A stretch of 64,000 nt of DNA, taken from contig NZ_CABVPL010000010.1 of assembly GCF_902499045.1 (NCBI RefSeq), positions 82,841-146,840 of the forward strand, in the 5' to 3' direction. The notes beneath the pieces are model-generated. The model was not told the DNA's origin. It did no database searches and was given only the letters and a program-made list of their open reading frames with translations. Below are positions 13,489-23,136 of this stretch, piece by piece; within the stretch, counting starts at the first letter, position 1; each line of letters starts with the position of its first letter. The DNA comes from Burkholderia latens. GTDB taxonomy: Bacteria > Pseudomonadota > Gammaproteobacteria > Burkholderiales > Burkholderiaceae. The position numbers and the translations under genes were made by a program.

Positions 13489-15003
13489 TTATGCGCCGGT
13501 ATAAACGACGCGATACGGAATGCCGACCTTCTCCCACTCGGCCGCTTCCTGGCTGAGGCTGTAGTCGGTCAGCGGGTTCTGCTCGACCCACGCGTTCGGC
13601 AGGCGCACCTCGTAGCCGCCCTTCTTCATCTGCGATACGGAAATATCCGGCAGCCCCGCGTCGGTCCGGCGCCGGCACAGCAACGCCGCGAGCCGCAGGC
13701 AGAACAGCAGCGGCCATTCGACGTCGCGCGCCTGCGACAGCTTGCCGAGCTTGCCCGCGTGACCGAGCACGAGGGCGGCCAGCCGCGCCTGGTCGGTGCG
13801 CGAGAAACCCGGCATGTCGGCATTGCTCGCGATATACGCGGAATGTTTGTGATACGAGCTGTGCGAAATCGACAAGCCGATCTCGTGCAATGCAGCCGCC
13901 CAGCTGAGGAACATCCGGCCTTCCTCGCGCGCCTCTTTGTCGGACTCCCCGAGCTCGTCGTAAAACCGCACCGCGAGCGCACCGATCCGCTCGGCCTGCG
14001 CGCGATCGACGCCGTAGCGGCGCGTGAAGCCCTCGACCGTCACCGCGCGCATGTCCTCGTGCTGGGTCCGCCCGAGCAGGTCGTACAGCACGCCGAGACG
14101 CAGCGCGCCGTCCGTGGTGTCGACATAGTCGACGCCGAGTTCCTCGAACACGGCGAGCATGATTGCAAGCCCGCCGGCGAGCACCGGCACGCGATCGGGC
14201 TTCAGCGCGATCAGCTTCAGCCGGTTCACGTTCTCGGCCTTGATCAGCGCGCGCTTCAGGCGTTCGAGCCCGCCGCGCGAAATGCCGTGCGTGATGCCGG
14301 CATCGTTGAAGCCGTTCGCCTCGACGAGCTCCGCGAGCGCGCGTGCGGTGCCGGACGAACCGATCGCCTGATCCCATCCGGCCTTCTTGTACTCGCTGGA
14401 AATGATCTGGATCTCGCGCTTGGCCGCGAGTTCGGCTTGCCGCATCGTGTATTCGTCGACGTTGCCGGCCGGAAAGAACGCACGGCTGTGGCTCACGCAG
14501 CCGATGTAGAGGCTTTCCATCACGATCGGCGTGTAGTGCGAACCGATGATGAATTCGGTCGAGCCGCCGCCGATGTCGACGACGAGCCGCTTGCCGGCGC
14601 TCGCCGGCACCGAGTGCGCGGCGCCCGCATAGATCAGCCGCGCTTCTTCGCGGCCCGCGATCACTTCGATCGGAAAACCGAGCGCCGCTTCGGCCTCGCC
14701 GAGAAATTCGCCCGCATTCTTCGCGACGCGCAGCGTGTTGGTCGCGACCGCGCGCACATGGTCGGGATGGAAATCGCGCAGGCGCTCGCCGAACCGCTTG
14801 AGCGCCTCCCAGCCACGCTCCTGCGACGCGCGATCGAGCATCTTGTCGCTCGACAGGCCCGCGGCCAGTCGAACGGGCTCGCGCAGCGCATCGACGGGAT
14901 AGATCTGGCTGCCCGCCGGCGTTTCCTCGACGCGCCCGACGATCAGCCGGAAGCTGTTCGAGCCGAGATCGACGGCAGCCAGCAAGTGGGGGGATGTAAC
15001 CAT
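13489..15003 (-). CDS. ppx: exopolyphosphatase / Ppx-GppA family
   Basis: A 504-aa Ppx/GppA phosphatase, which releases orthophosphate from the ends of polyphosphate chains. The ASKHA-fold marks are AAVDLGSNSFRLIVGR (residues 9-24), the second phosphate loop VVDIGGGSTEFIIGS and the GSSGTARAL segment. The C-terminal HD-like domain contains WAAALHEIGLSISHSSYHKHSAYI. The length is that of full Ppx. It is divergent from ppk across a 280-base spacer with a Pho-box-like site, so storage and release enzymes share one control region. GppA-type pppGpp hydrolysis is a possible additional activity. Confidence 0.92.
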   Translation of the reverse strand: MVTSPHLLAAVDLGSNSFRLIVGRVEETPAGSQIYPVDALREPVRLAAGLSSDKMLDRASQERGWEALKRFGERLRDFHPDHVRAVATNTLRVAKNAGEFLGEAEAALGFPIEVIAGREEARLIYAGAAHSVPASAGKRLVVDIGGGSTEFIIGSHYTPIVMESLYIGCVSHSRAFFPAGNVDEYTMRQAELAAKREIQIISSEYKKAGWDQAIGSSGTARALAELVEANGFNDAGITHGISRGGLERLKRALIKAENVNRLKLIALKPDRVPVLAGGLAIMLAVFEELGVDYVDTTDGALRLGVLYDLLGRTQHEDMRAVTVEGFTRRYGVDRAQAERIGALAVRFYDELGESDKEAREEGRMFLSWAAALHEIGLSISHSSYHKHSAYIASNADMPGFSRTDQARLAALVLGHAGKLGKLSQARDVEWPLLFCLRLAALLCRRRTDAGLPDISVSQMKKGGYEVRLPNAWVEQNPLTDYSLSQEAAEWEKVGIPYRVVYTGA

Positions 15004-15201
15004 CAGAAGGAGGCTCCGTGCGCGTTCGCCCGCGGCCGCCGGTCCGGCGCCGCTGGGCGATCTATCAAAGGCGACATTTTAAGCGTGGAACGCTTGCCAT
15101 TGCCACGCTTCACGGGCATGTACACAGCTCGATTGTATATGGCCGAAACATTTATGCGATGAATCGGTTCCGGCGTAGAATTTCCCGATACAAATACACC
15201 A

Positions 15202-15219
15202 CTGTCATCAGCACGTCAT
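15202..15219 (+). promoter_or_regulatory. Pho box upstream of ppk (PhoB site)
   Basis: CTGTCAT-cagc-ACGTCAT has the PhoB layout of two 7-bp half-sites separated by 4 bases (consensus CTGTCAT-N4-CTGTCAC/T). It lies 64 bases before the chosen ppk start and points towards ppk. PhoB itself is encoded 3.6 kb away. Confidence 0.6.
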
Positions 15220-15282
15220 CGTACCGTGAGAGTTTCCGAGCGTCCTTTCGAATCATCGCCCGAATTACCGCCTACTCTGCCG

Positions 15283-17346
15283 ATGTCCGTCCGTTATCCG
15301 CTTCTCAATCGTGAACTCGGCATCCTCGGTTTCAACGAGCGCGTGCTGGCCCAGGCGGCTGACCCGCAAATCCCGTTGCTCGAGCGGCTGCGCTTCATCT
15401 GCATCACCAGCAGCAACCTCGACGAATTCTTCGAAGTCCGGATGGCCGGCCTTCAGGAACAGATCCGCGACAATCCCGGCGCGCTGACGCCCGACGGCAT
15501 GTCGCTCCAGCACGCTTACGATCTCGTCGTCGAACGCGCGCAGCGCCTCGTGCACCGCCAGTACACGATGCTGCACGAAACCGTGCTGCCCGCGCTCGAG
15601 CAGGAAGGCATCTACTTCCATGCGAGCGACTCGTGGAACGACGAGCAGCTCGAATGGGCGCGCCGCTACTTCCTCGACGAGCTGCTGCCGGTGCTGACGC
15701 CGATCGGCCTCGATCCCGCGCACCCGTTCCCGCGCGTGCTGAACAAGAGCCTGAACTTCGTCGTCGAACTCGAAGGCCGCGATGCGTTCGGCCGCCAGGC
15801 GGTGATGGGCATCGTGCAGGCGCCGCGCGCGCTTCCGCGCGTCGTGCGCATGCCGCAGTCACTGTCGGGCTTCGAGCACGGCTTCGTGCTGCTCAGCTCG
15901 TTCATGCAGCGCTTCGTCGGCGAACTGTTCCCGCAGCTCGTCGTGAAGAGCTGCAACCAGTTCCGCATCACGCGCAACAGCGAGCTGTTCGTCGACGAAG
16001 ACGAAATCACCAACCTGCGCGTCGCGCTGCAGGGCGAATTGCCCGCGCGCCACCTCGGCAACGCGGTGCGGCTCGAAGTGTCGGCCGACACGCCGCAGCA
16101 CATCGTGCGGCGCCTGCTCGACGAAAGCCTGCTCGACGACAAGGACTGCTATCGCGTCGCAGGCTCGGTGAACCTCGTGCGGCTGATGCAGATTCCCGAT
16201 CTCGTCGATCGCCCGGACCTGAAGTTCGCGCCGTTCGTCGCGTCGATCCCGCCCGCGATCGCGAACGCGCCGACCATGTTCGACGCGATCGACGATGGCG
16301 ACATCCTGCTGCACCACCCGTACGAAAGCTTCCAGCCGGTGCTCGAACTGCTGCAGCAGGCCGCGAAGGATCCGAGCGTCGTCGCGATCAAGCAGACGAT
16401 CTACCGCACCGGCACCGATTCGCCGCTGATGGACGCGCTGATGGAAGCCGCGCGCAACGGCAAGGAAGTGACCGTCGTCGTCGAGCTGCTCGCACGTTTC
16501 GACGAGGAAACCAACATCAACTGGGCGTCGCAGCTCGAAGCGGTCGGCGCGCATGTCGTATACGGCGTGGTCGGTCACAAGTGCCACGCGAAAATGATGC
16601 TGATCGTGCGCCGCGTCGTGCAGGACGGCAAAGCGGTGCTGCGCCGCTACGTGCACCTCGGCACCGGCAACTATCACCCGCGCACCGCCCGCCTCTATAC
16701 CGACTTCGGGCTGATGACGGCCGACCAGAAGATCTGCGAGGACGTCCACCACGTGTTCCAGCAACTGACCGGGATCGGCGGCGAGCTCACGCTGCACGAG
16801 CTGTGGCAGTCGCCGTTCACGCTGCATCCGCGCATCATCGAATCGATCCAGACGGAGATCGACAATGCACGCGCCGGCAAGCGCGCGCGCATCGTCGCGA
16901 AGATGAACGCGCTGCTCGAGCCGTCAGTGATCGCCGCGCTGTACGAAGCGTCGCAAGCCGGCGTGAAAGTCGACCTGATCGTGCGCGGCGTGTGCGCGCT
17001 GAAGCCGGGCGTGCCGGGGCTGTCGGAGAACATCACGGTGCGCTCGATCGTCGGCCGCTTCCTCGAACACCACCGCATCTACTATTTCCATGCGGGCGGC
17101 GCCGAGGACGTTTATCTGTCGAGCGCCGACTGGATGGACCGCAACCTGTTCCGCCGTGTCGAAGTCGCGTTCCCGATCCGCGAGCGCAAGCTGAAGCGCC
17201 GCGTGATCGCCGAAGGGCTGTCGGTGTGCCTCGGCGACAACCAGTCGGCATGGCAGATGCACAGCGACGGACACTATCGCCGGCGCCGCGCGGGCAAGAC
17301 GATCCGCAACGCGCAGTTGGGCCTGCTCGCGAAGTTCTGTTCGTAG
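15283..17346 (+). CDS. ppk: polyphosphate kinase 1
   Basis: A 687-aa Ppk1, which polymerises the gamma-phosphate of ATP into polyphosphate. Features include the N-terminal helical domain (LLNRELGILGFNERVLAQA), the autophosphorylated histidine in VVGHKCHAKMMLIV and the second active-site His region YVHLGTGNYHPRTARLYTDFG. The start at 15283 (MSVRYPLLN) gives the usual family length; a GTG at 15226 would add 19 residues. Transcription is probably PhoB-controlled through the site at 15202-15219. It converges on phoR with a shared terminator. Confidence 0.95.
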   Translation: MSVRYPLLNRELGILGFNERVLAQAADPQIPLLERLRFICITSSNLDEFFEVRMAGLQEQIRDNPGALTPDGMSLQHAYDLVVERAQRLVHRQYTMLHETVLPALEQEGIYFHASDSWNDEQLEWARRYFLDELLPVLTPIGLDPAHPFPRVLNKSLNFVVELEGRDAFGRQAVMGIVQAPRALPRVVRMPQSLSGFEHGFVLLSSFMQRFVGELFPQLVVKSCNQFRITRNSELFVDEDEITNLRVALQGELPARHLGNAVRLEVSADTPQHIVRRLLDESLLDDKDCYRVAGSVNLVRLMQIPDLVDRPDLKFAPFVASIPPAIANAPTMFDAIDDGDILLHHPYESFQPVLELLQQAAKDPSVVAIKQTIYRTGTDSPLMDALMEAARNGKEVTVVVELLARFDEETNINWASQLEAVGAHVVYGVVGHKCHAKMMLIVRRVVQDGKAVLRRYVHLGTGNYHPRTARLYTDFGLMTADQKICEDVHHVFQQLTGIGGELTLHELWQSPFTLHPRIIESIQTEIDNARAGKRARIVAKMNALLEPSVIAALYEASQAGVKVDLIVRGVCALKPGVPGLSENITVRSIVGRFLEHHRIYYFHAGGAEDVYLSSADWMDRNLFRRVEVAFPIRERKLKRRVIAEGLSVCLGDNQSAWQMHSDGHYRRRRAGKTIRNAQLGLLAKFCS

Positions 17347-17385
17347 GCGGGGCGGCGCGCACCTGTCGCGCGCGGTGCGGAAAGC

Positions 17386-17415
17386 AAAAAGCACAGCCCG
17401 CGGGCTGTGCTTTTT
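17386..17415. terminator. bidirectional rho-independent terminator (ppk / phoR)
   Basis: A 30-bp perfect palindrome (aaaaagcacagcccg followed by its complement) lies between the convergent ppk and phoR genes. It gives a strong GC stem bounded by A- and T-runs in both directions, a textbook two-way terminator. Confidence 0.92.
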
Positions 17416-17468
17416 CGTTTCAGGCCGAACGGCGCAGCGCAGCGCTCATGTTTCGACGCTCGTGCCGC

Positions 17469-18788
17469 TCACGCCTCGAACGCGGCCGGCCGGATCGCGA
17501 TGATCCGCGACGCCGGAAAGCGCGCGGTGAACGTGCTGCCGCGCCCTTCCTCGCTCTGCACGTACAGGTGCGAGTCGTGCCGCTGCAGCACGTGCTTGAC
17601 GATCGCAAGGCCGAGCCCCGTGCCGCCCGTATCGCGCGAGCGGCTGCGGTCGACGCGATAGAAGCGTTCGGTCAGCCGCGGCAGGTCGGCGGCCGGAATG
17701 CCGTAGCCGCTGTCGGTGACGGAGAACACGCCTTGCGCACCCTCGCGCCGCCACGACACGGCGATCTTGCCGCCGTCGGGCGTATAGCGGATCGCGTTGG
17801 TGACGAGATTCGCGAACGCGCTGAACACTTCGGTCTGCGCACCCGTGACGCCGAGCGTTTCGTCGATCGAGAACGTGATCTCGTGATGCCCGTTCGACAG
17901 CGTCTGCGCATCCTCCTTCAGATGGTCGAAGACGGCGCGCATGTCGATCGCATGATCCATCGGCGGCTTGCTTTCGCCCTCGAGCTTCGCGAGCACGAGC
18001 AGGTCGGTGACGATGTGCCGCATCCGCGACGCCTGCTGCTCCATCATGTCGAGATAGCGTGCGCGATCTTCCTCGTTCAGCGGCAGCTCGCGCATCGTCT
18101 CGAGAAAACCGGACAGCACGGTCAGCGGCGTCTTCAGTTCGTGCGACACGTTCGCGACGAAGTCGCGCCGCATCGCGTCGGTCCGCTCGAGCTCGGTGAT
18201 GTCCTGCGTGAGCAGCAGCTTGCGATTCTCGCCGTACGGAAACACCTGCACTTCCAGCACGTTCTGCCGCGAGTCGCCCATCCCGCGCATCACGAGCGTT
18301 TCTTCGTAATGCTGCGCATTCAGGTAACGGACGAAATCCGGATGCCGGACTAGGTTCGTGATGTGCTGGCGCAGGTCGCGCTTCGCATCGAGGCCGAAGT
18401 GCACCTCGGCGATCGCGTTGCACCACTCGATCTGATCATGATCGTCGAGCATCGCGACGCCGTTCGGCGACGCCTGGATCGCCTGGATGAAGCGCGAATG
18501 CTGCTGCTCGACCTGCCGCACCTGCGCATGCCATTGCTTCGCGAGCTTGTGCAGCCGATAGTAGATCTCGCCCCAGATGCCCGGCGCGCTCGGCACCTCG
18601 CCGTAGACGGGCGCATCGAGCAGACGCCAGAGCTGCTGCGTATGGAAGGTGCTGAAGAAGCCCTGCGCGACCAGCATCACGACCGCGAACCCGAGAGCCG
18701 CGGCCGGGCCGACGAATACGCCGACCAATACGCTGATCAGCACGAGCAGCACGAGCGACACGAGAAAGCGCGCCCAGATGATGTTCAT
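17469..18788 (-). CDS. phoR: phosphate regulon sensor histidine kinase PhoR
   Basis: A 439-aa membrane sensor kinase. Two N-terminal hydrophobic segments (residues 5-45) anchor it. A PAS domain follows (ASPNGVAMLDDHDQIEWCNAIAE), then HisKA with the phosphorylated His in FVANVSHELKTPLTVLSGF, and the ATPase domain with N, G1 and G2 boxes (FANLVTNAIRYTPDGG, VTDSGYGIPA, TGGTGLGLAIVKHVL). It activates PhoB when phosphate is low, under negative control by PstSCAB-PhoU. It is last in the pst-pho operon, 57 bases after phoB. Confidence 0.95.
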   Translation of the reverse strand: MNIIWARFLVSLVLLVLISVLVGVFVGPAAALGFAVVMLVAQGFFSTFHTQQLWRLLDAPVYGEVPSAPGIWGEIYYRLHKLAKQWHAQVRQVEQQHSRFIQAIQASPNGVAMLDDHDQIEWCNAIAEVHFGLDAKRDLRQHITNLVRHPDFVRYLNAQHYEETLVMRGMGDSRQNVLEVQVFPYGENRKLLLTQDITELERTDAMRRDFVANVSHELKTPLTVLSGFLETMRELPLNEEDRARYLDMMEQQASRMRHIVTDLLVLAKLEGESKPPMDHAIDMRAVFDHLKEDAQTLSNGHHEITFSIDETLGVTGAQTEVFSAFANLVTNAIRYTPDGGKIAVSWRREGAQGVFSVTDSGYGIPAADLPRLTERFYRVDRSRSRDTGGTGLGLAIVKHVLQRHDSHLYVQSEEGRGSTFTARFPASRIIAIRPAAFEA

Positions 18789-18845
18789 GATTCAGCGCCC
18801 GAGAGAATGAACGGCATGCCGTGGCATACGACACGCCTTGGTACG

Positions 18846-19553
18846 TTACGCGTGCTTCGCGAGCCGGTAGCCGCTGCCGCGCACGGTCTCGATCATCGCA
18901 TCGCAGCCGGCCGGTTTCAAGGCCGCGCGCAATCGTTTGATGTGCACGTCGACGGTACGCTCCTCGACGAACACGTGGTCGCCCCATACCTGGTCGAGCA
19001 GTTGCGTGCGGCTGTGCACGCGCTCCGGATGCGTCATGAAGAAATGCAGCAGCCGGAACTCGGTCGGGCCGAGATCGAGCTTGATCTCGTTGCCGTCGCC
19101 GTGCGCGGCGACCCGGTGCGTGGCCGGATCGAGCCGCAGCCCGTTGATCGACACGACGTCCTCGGTCAGCTGCGGCGCGCGGCGGCGCAGCACCGCCTTG
19201 ATGCGCGCCATCAGCTCCTTCGGCGAGAACGGCTTCGTCACGTAGTCGTCCGCGCCGATCTCGAGGCCGAGCACCTTGTCCTGCTCGTCGCCGCGTGCGG
19301 TCAACATGATGATCGGGATGTGCTTGGTCCGTTCGTTGTTGCGCAGGTCGCGCGCGAACGCGATACCGGACTTGCCCGGCAGCATCCAGTCGAGCAGCAC
19401 GAGATCGGGCAGCACATCGCTGATCAGGTTCTGCGCCTGCTCCGCGTTGTACGCGCGGATCGGGCAGTGGCCGGCATGCTGGAGATTCACCGAGATCAGT
19501 TCGGAAATCGCGGGCTCATCTTCAACGACGAGAATGTTGCTGGGCATCGGCAC
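18846..19553 (-). CDS. phoB: phosphate regulon response regulator PhoB
   Basis: A 235-aa OmpR-type regulator. The receiver domain has the acidic pocket (VVEDEPAI), the phospho-acceptor Asp in PDLVLLDWMLPGKSG and the Lys in DDYVTKPFSPKEL. The winged-helix DNA-binding domain ends with RTVDVHIKRLRAALKPAG and GSGYRLAKHA. It binds Pho boxes and activates phosphate-starvation genes; candidate sites occur in this window upstream of pstS and ppk. It lies 25 bases downstream of phoU. Confidence 0.96.
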   Translation of the reverse strand: MPMPSNILVVEDEPAISELISVNLQHAGHCPIRAYNAEQAQNLISDVLPDLVLLDWMLPGKSGIAFARDLRNNERTKHIPIIMLTARGDEQDKVLGLEIGADDYVTKPFSPKELMARIKAVLRRRAPQLTEDVVSINGLRLDPATHRVAAHGDGNEIKLDLGPTEFRLLHFFMTHPERVHSRTQLLDQVWGDHVFVEERTVDVHIKRLRAALKPAGCDAMIETVRGSGYRLAKHA

Positions 19554-19578
19554 CTCTGTTCTTCCTGTACGGAGTCGA

Positions 19579-20283
19579 TTAACTGTTGGCTTCGCGATCG
19601 AGCGTGTCGCGCGGCTGGTGCCGCACGTCGGTGCCCTTCACGATGTAGATGATGAATTCGGCGATGTTCTTCGCGTGGTCGCCGATCCGCTCGATCGCCT
19701 TCGCGATGAACAGGTACTCGAGGCCGACCGAGATCGTGCGCGGATCTTCCTGCATGTACGACACGAGCTTGCGCACGAACGCGCGGAATTCCTGGTCGAT
19801 TTCCTTGTCGTCCTTGACGATCTGCGCGGCCGCGACCGTATCGAGGCGCGCGAACGCATCGAGCGCGCGGCGCAGGATCGTCACGGCCATCTCGCCCGAC
19901 ACCTTGATCTCGGCGATGTTGACCGTGCGCGCTGCCGGTTCGTCGATCAGGCGGCGCACGCGCTTCGCGATCTTTTCGGCTTCGTCGCCGGCGCGCTCGA
20001 GGTTCGTAATCGTTTTCGAAATCGACATCAGAAGACGCAGATCACGTGCGGCAGGCTGCCTCCGCGCGATGATGTTGCCGCACTCCTGATCGATCTCGAC
20101 TTCCATCGCGTTCAGCGTTTCCTCGGCCGTGATCACTTTCTCGGCCGTCTCGCGGTCGAATTCGTTCAGCGCGTGCATCGCGCCGACGATCTGCGACTCG
20201 ACGAGCCCGCCCATTTCCAGCACTTTCGACGACACGGCATTCAAATCCGCATCGAACTGGCTCGACAGATGTTTATCCGACAT
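19579..20283 (-). CDS. phoU: phosphate signalling regulator PhoU
   Basis: A 234-aa all-helical protein made of two PhoU repeats. Metal-binding-type acidic motifs are seen as TAEETLNAMEVEIDQECGNIIARRQPAA in the first repeat and IERIGDHAKNIAEFI in the second. It links the Pst transporter to PhoR and keeps the kinase in phosphatase mode when phosphate is plentiful. It is 18 bases downstream of pstB in the same operon, the usual order. Confidence 0.95.
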   Translation of the reverse strand: MSDKHLSSQFDADLNAVSSKVLEMGGLVESQIVGAMHALNEFDRETAEKVITAEETLNAMEVEIDQECGNIIARRQPAARDLRLLMSISKTITNLERAGDEAEKIAKRVRRLIDEPAARTVNIAEIKVSGEMAVTILRRALDAFARLDTVAAAQIVKDDKEIDQEFRAFVRKLVSYMQEDPRTISVGLEYLFIAKAIERIGDHAKNIAEFIIYIVKGTDVRHQPRDTLDREANS

Positions 20284-20301
20284 GGTTGTGGTTCTCCGTC
20301 A

Positions 20302-21150
20302 TCAGCCGAAACGGCCGGTGATGTAGTCTTCCGTTTCCTTGCGCACCGGCTTGATGAAGATCTTTTCGGTCTCGCCGAACTCGATCAGCTCGCCCAGGTA
20401 CATGTAGGCGGTGTAATCCGAGCAGCGCGCGGCCTGCTGCATGTTGTGCGTGACGATCACGACCGTGTAGTCGCTCTTCAGCTCGGCGATCAGCTCCTCG
20501 ATGCGGCCCGTCGAGATCGGGTCGAGCGCCGAGCACGGCTCGTCGAGCAGCAGCACTTCCGGACGGATCGCGATGCCGCGCGCGATGCACAGACGCTGCT
20601 GCTGGCCGCCGGACAGCCCGTAGCCGCTCTGGTTCAGCTTGTCCTTCACTTCGTTCCACAGCGCGGCCTTCGTCAGCGCCCACTCGACGCGGTCGTCCAT
20701 TTCGGAGCGCGTGAGCTTCTCGAACATCTTCACGCCGAACGCGATGTTGTCGTAGATCGACATCGGGAACGGGGTCGGCTTCTGGAACACCATGCCGATC
20801 CGCGCACGCAGCAGCGAAATGTCGCGCTTCGTCGTCAGCAGGTTCTCGCCGTCCATCAGGATTTCGCCTTCGGCGCGCTGCTCCGGATAGAGCGCGAACA
20901 TCTTGTTGAACGTGCGCAGCAGAGTCGACTTGCCGCAGCCCGACGGGCCGATGAACGCCGTGACCTTCCCTTCCGGAATGCGCAGGTTGATGTTCTTCAG
21001 CGCGTGGAACTTGTTGTAGAAGAAGTTGAGGTTGTTGACCTCGATCTTCGCGTTCAGCGGCGCCAGCGGACGGCCGTGTGCCGCGTCGTGCGTGCCGGCG
21101 GGCGCAGCGGTGCGCTCGACGGGATTCAGGTGGCTTTCTGCCATATTCAT
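20302..21150 (-). CDS. pstB: phosphate ABC transporter ATP-binding protein PstB
   Basis: A 282-aa ABC ATPase. Walker A is GPSGCGKST, the signature is LSGGQQQRL, and Walker B plus the catalytic Glu are in [14 protein letters not shown]; the H-loop is [16 protein letters not shown] 35-residue N-terminal extension precedes the conserved core ([17 protein letters not shown]), so the start could be slightly later. It powers phosphate import through PstA/PstC. It follows pstA by 15 bases. Confidence 0.95.
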   Translation of the reverse strand: MNMAESHLNPVERTAAPAGTHDAAHGRPLAPLNAKIEVNNLNFFYNKFHALKNINLRIPEGKVTAFIGPSGCGKSTLLRTFNKMFALYPEQRAEGEILMDGENLLTTKRDISLLRARIGMVFQKPTPFPMSIYDNIAFGVKMFEKLTRSEMDDRVEWALTKAALWNEVKDKLNQSGYGLSGGQQQRLCIARGIAIRPEVLLLDEPCSALDPISTGRIEELIAELKSDYTVVIVTHNMQQAARCSDYTAYMYLGELIEFGETEKIFIKPVRKETEDYITGRFG

Positions 21151-21165
21151 CGGATTGCTCCGCCG

Positions 21166-22059
21166 TTACTTTTTCGAGAAGATCGAGCGCGCCAGGATGT
21201 TGAGTCCGAGCACCCCGAGCGTGATCAGGAACACGCCCGCCCATGCGAGCGACTGCCATTCGGCGAACGGGCTCATCGCGAACTTGTAGATCGTCACGGG
21301 CAGGTTCGCCATCGGCTGGCTCATGTCGACCGAGAAGAACTGGTTCGACAGGGCCGTGAACAGCAGCGGCGCCGTTTCGCCGGCGATCCGCGCGACCGCG
21401 AGCAGCACGCCCGTCACGATCCCGCCGACGGACGCGCGCAGCGTGATCTTCAGCACCATGCGCCACTTCGGCGTGCCGAGCGCGACGGCCGCTTCGCGCA
21501 GCGCGTTCGGCACGAGCTTCAGCATGTTCTCGGTCGTGCGGATCACGATCGGAATCTGCAGCAGCGCGAGCGCGATCACGCCGGCCCAGCCGGAGAAGCG
21601 CCCCGACTTCGCGACGACGATTGCGTACACGAACAGGCCGATGACGATCGACGGCGCCGACAGCAGGATGTCGTTGATGAAGCGGATCGTGCTCGCGAGC
21701 AGGTTCTTCTGCCCGTATTCGGCGAGATAGACGCCCGCGAGGATGCCGATCGGCGTGCCGACCAGCGTGCCGAAGCCGCACAGTAGCAGGCTGCCGACGA
21801 TCGCGTTCGCGAGGCCGCCGCCTTCCGTGTTCGGTGCCGGCGTCGATTCGGTGAACAGCTGCAACGACAGGCCGCCGACACCGAGATGCACGGTCGTGTA
21901 CAGGATCCACACGAGCCAAAGCAGGCCGAATGCCATCGCCGCGAGCGACGCGGTGAGCGCGATCGCGTTGGTCACCTTGCGCTTGCGCTGCAGGCGGTTG
22001 CGCATCGCGTCGAGCGCGGCGCCGTTCGGCCCCGGGAAATTCATGACGGGCTCGCTCAT
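21166..22059 (-). CDS. pstA: phosphate ABC transporter permease PstA
   Basis: A 297-aa inner-membrane permease with six predicted helices after a short cytoplasmic N-terminus. The EAA loop that contacts PstB is seen as [25 protein letters not shown]. The ATG at 22059 ([10 protein letters not shown]) overlaps the pstC stop by 4 bases, indicating translational coupling. A much longer upstream open frame is a GC-driven shadow of pstC. Confidence 0.95.
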   Translation of the reverse strand: MSEPVMNFPGPNGAALDAMRNRLQRKRKVTNAIALTASLAAMAFGLLWLVWILYTTVHLGVGGLSLQLFTESTPAPNTEGGGLANAIVGSLLLCGFGTLVGTPIGILAGVYLAEYGQKNLLASTIRFINDILLSAPSIVIGLFVYAIVVAKSGRFSGWAGVIALALLQIPIVIRTTENMLKLVPNALREAAVALGTPKWRMVLKITLRASVGGIVTGVLLAVARIAGETAPLLFTALSNQFFSVDMSQPMANLPVTIYKFAMSPFAEWQSLAWAGVFLITLGVLGLNILARSIFSKK

Positions 22060-23042
22060 TTCTTGCCCTCTCCCTTCTCGAGACGAAGCAGCAGCAGTTT
22101 GGAGATCGACAGCACGATGAACGTGATCACGAACAGGATCAGCCCGAGCTCCATCAACGCGGACGTATGCAGGCCCGGCTGCGCTTCCGCGAATTCGTTC
22201 GCGAGCGCCGACGTGATGCTGTTGCCGGGCGCGAACAGCGACACGCTGTCGAGCAGGTTCGTGTTGCCGATCACGAAGGTCACGGCCATCGTCTCGCCGA
22301 GCGCGCGGCCGAGGCCGAGCATCACGCCGCCGATCACGCCCGTCTTCGTATAGGGCAGCACGACCTTCCACATCACTTCCCATGTCGTGCAGCCGATCCC
22401 GTACGCCGATTCCTTCAGCAGCACGGGCGTGACTTCGAACACGTCGCGCATCACCGACGCGATGTACGGGATGATCATGATCGCGAGGATCACGCCGGCC
22501 GCGAGAATGCCGATGCCGATCGGCGGCCCTGACGTGAGCGGACCGATGACCCACACGTCCTTGAAGATGCGGCCGACCGGTTTCTGGAAGTATTCGGCGA
22601 AGATCGGCGCGAACACGAGCAGACCCCACATCCCGTACACGATCGACGGAATCGCGGCGAGCAGCTCGATCGCGATACCGAGCGGGCGGCGCAGCCACAC
22701 GGGCGACAGCTCGGTGAGGAACAGCGCGATGCCGAAGCTGACCGGTACCGCGATCACGAGCGCGATCAGCGACGTGACGAGCGTGCCGTAGATCGGCACG
22801 ACCGCGCCGTAGATGTCCGAGTTCGGATCCCACTCGGATTGCAACAGGAAGCCGACGCCGAACTTCTGGATGGTCGGCATCGACGCGATGATCAAGGAAA
22901 CGATGATCCCGCCGAGCAGCAGCAGGGTCACGATCGCGGCGAGCCGTGCGAGGCCGCCGAACAGGACGTCGCCGAGACGGCCCGGCGCGCGTTGCGACGC
23001 GGCGTCGGCGGACCGGGAAGACGGATATGAAATTTCAGACAT
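22056..23042 (-). CDS. pstC: phosphate ABC transporter permease PstC
   Basis: A 328-aa permease beginning [18 protein letters not shown] first strong helix ([19 protein letters not shown]) is followed by five more helices, and the EAA loop is visible as [25 protein letters not shown]. It forms the phosphate channel with PstA. The start at 23042 is chosen over a GTG or ATG further upstream because it matches family length and leaves the pstS-pstC hairpin spacer untranslated. Confidence 0.95.
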   Translation of the reverse strand: MSEISYPSSRSADAASQRAPGRLGDVLFGGLARLAAIVTLLLLGGIIVSLIIASMPTIQKFGVGFLLQSEWDPNSDIYGAVVPIYGTLVTSLIALVIAVPVSFGIALFLTELSPVWLRRPLGIAIELLAAIPSIVYGMWGLLVFAPIFAEYFQKPVGRIFKDVWVIGPLTSGPPIGIGILAAGVILAIMIIPYIASVMRDVFEVTPVLLKESAYGIGCTTWEVMWKVVLPYTKTGVIGGVMLGLGRALGETMAVTFVIGNTNLLDSVSLFAPGNSITSALANEFAEAQPGLHTSALMELGLILFVITFIVLSISKLLLLRLEKGEGKK

Positions 23043-23060
23043 GGGCGCCTGTCTTGGATC

Positions 23061-23120
23061 GCCGGGCGCCGTGACGCCCGGCCTTACCGCACACACTGCC
23101 CGGCCGGCACGGCCGGGCAG
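23061..23120 (-). promoter_or_regulatory. double hairpin in the pstS-pstC spacer
   Basis: Two perfect inverted repeats sit between pstS and pstC: 8-bp arms at 23061-23068/23075-23082 and 10-bp arms at 23096-23105/23111-23120. Neither has a T-tract. Such structures commonly block 3' exonucleases or partly terminate, so that the binding protein (pstS) is made in excess over the permeases (inference). Confidence 0.55.
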
Positions 23121-23136
23121 CGAACCGCATTACTGC

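Noticed and set aside
15633-18353. 906-aa open frame crossing ppk, the shared terminator and phoR
   Set aside because: It spans two convergent real genes and a strong terminator; the composition is that of a GC-driven shadow.
19276-21786. 836-aa open frame on the plus strand over phoB-phoU-pstB-pstA
   Set aside because: Antisense to four well-supported genes; low-complexity Arg/His/Asp-rich translation.
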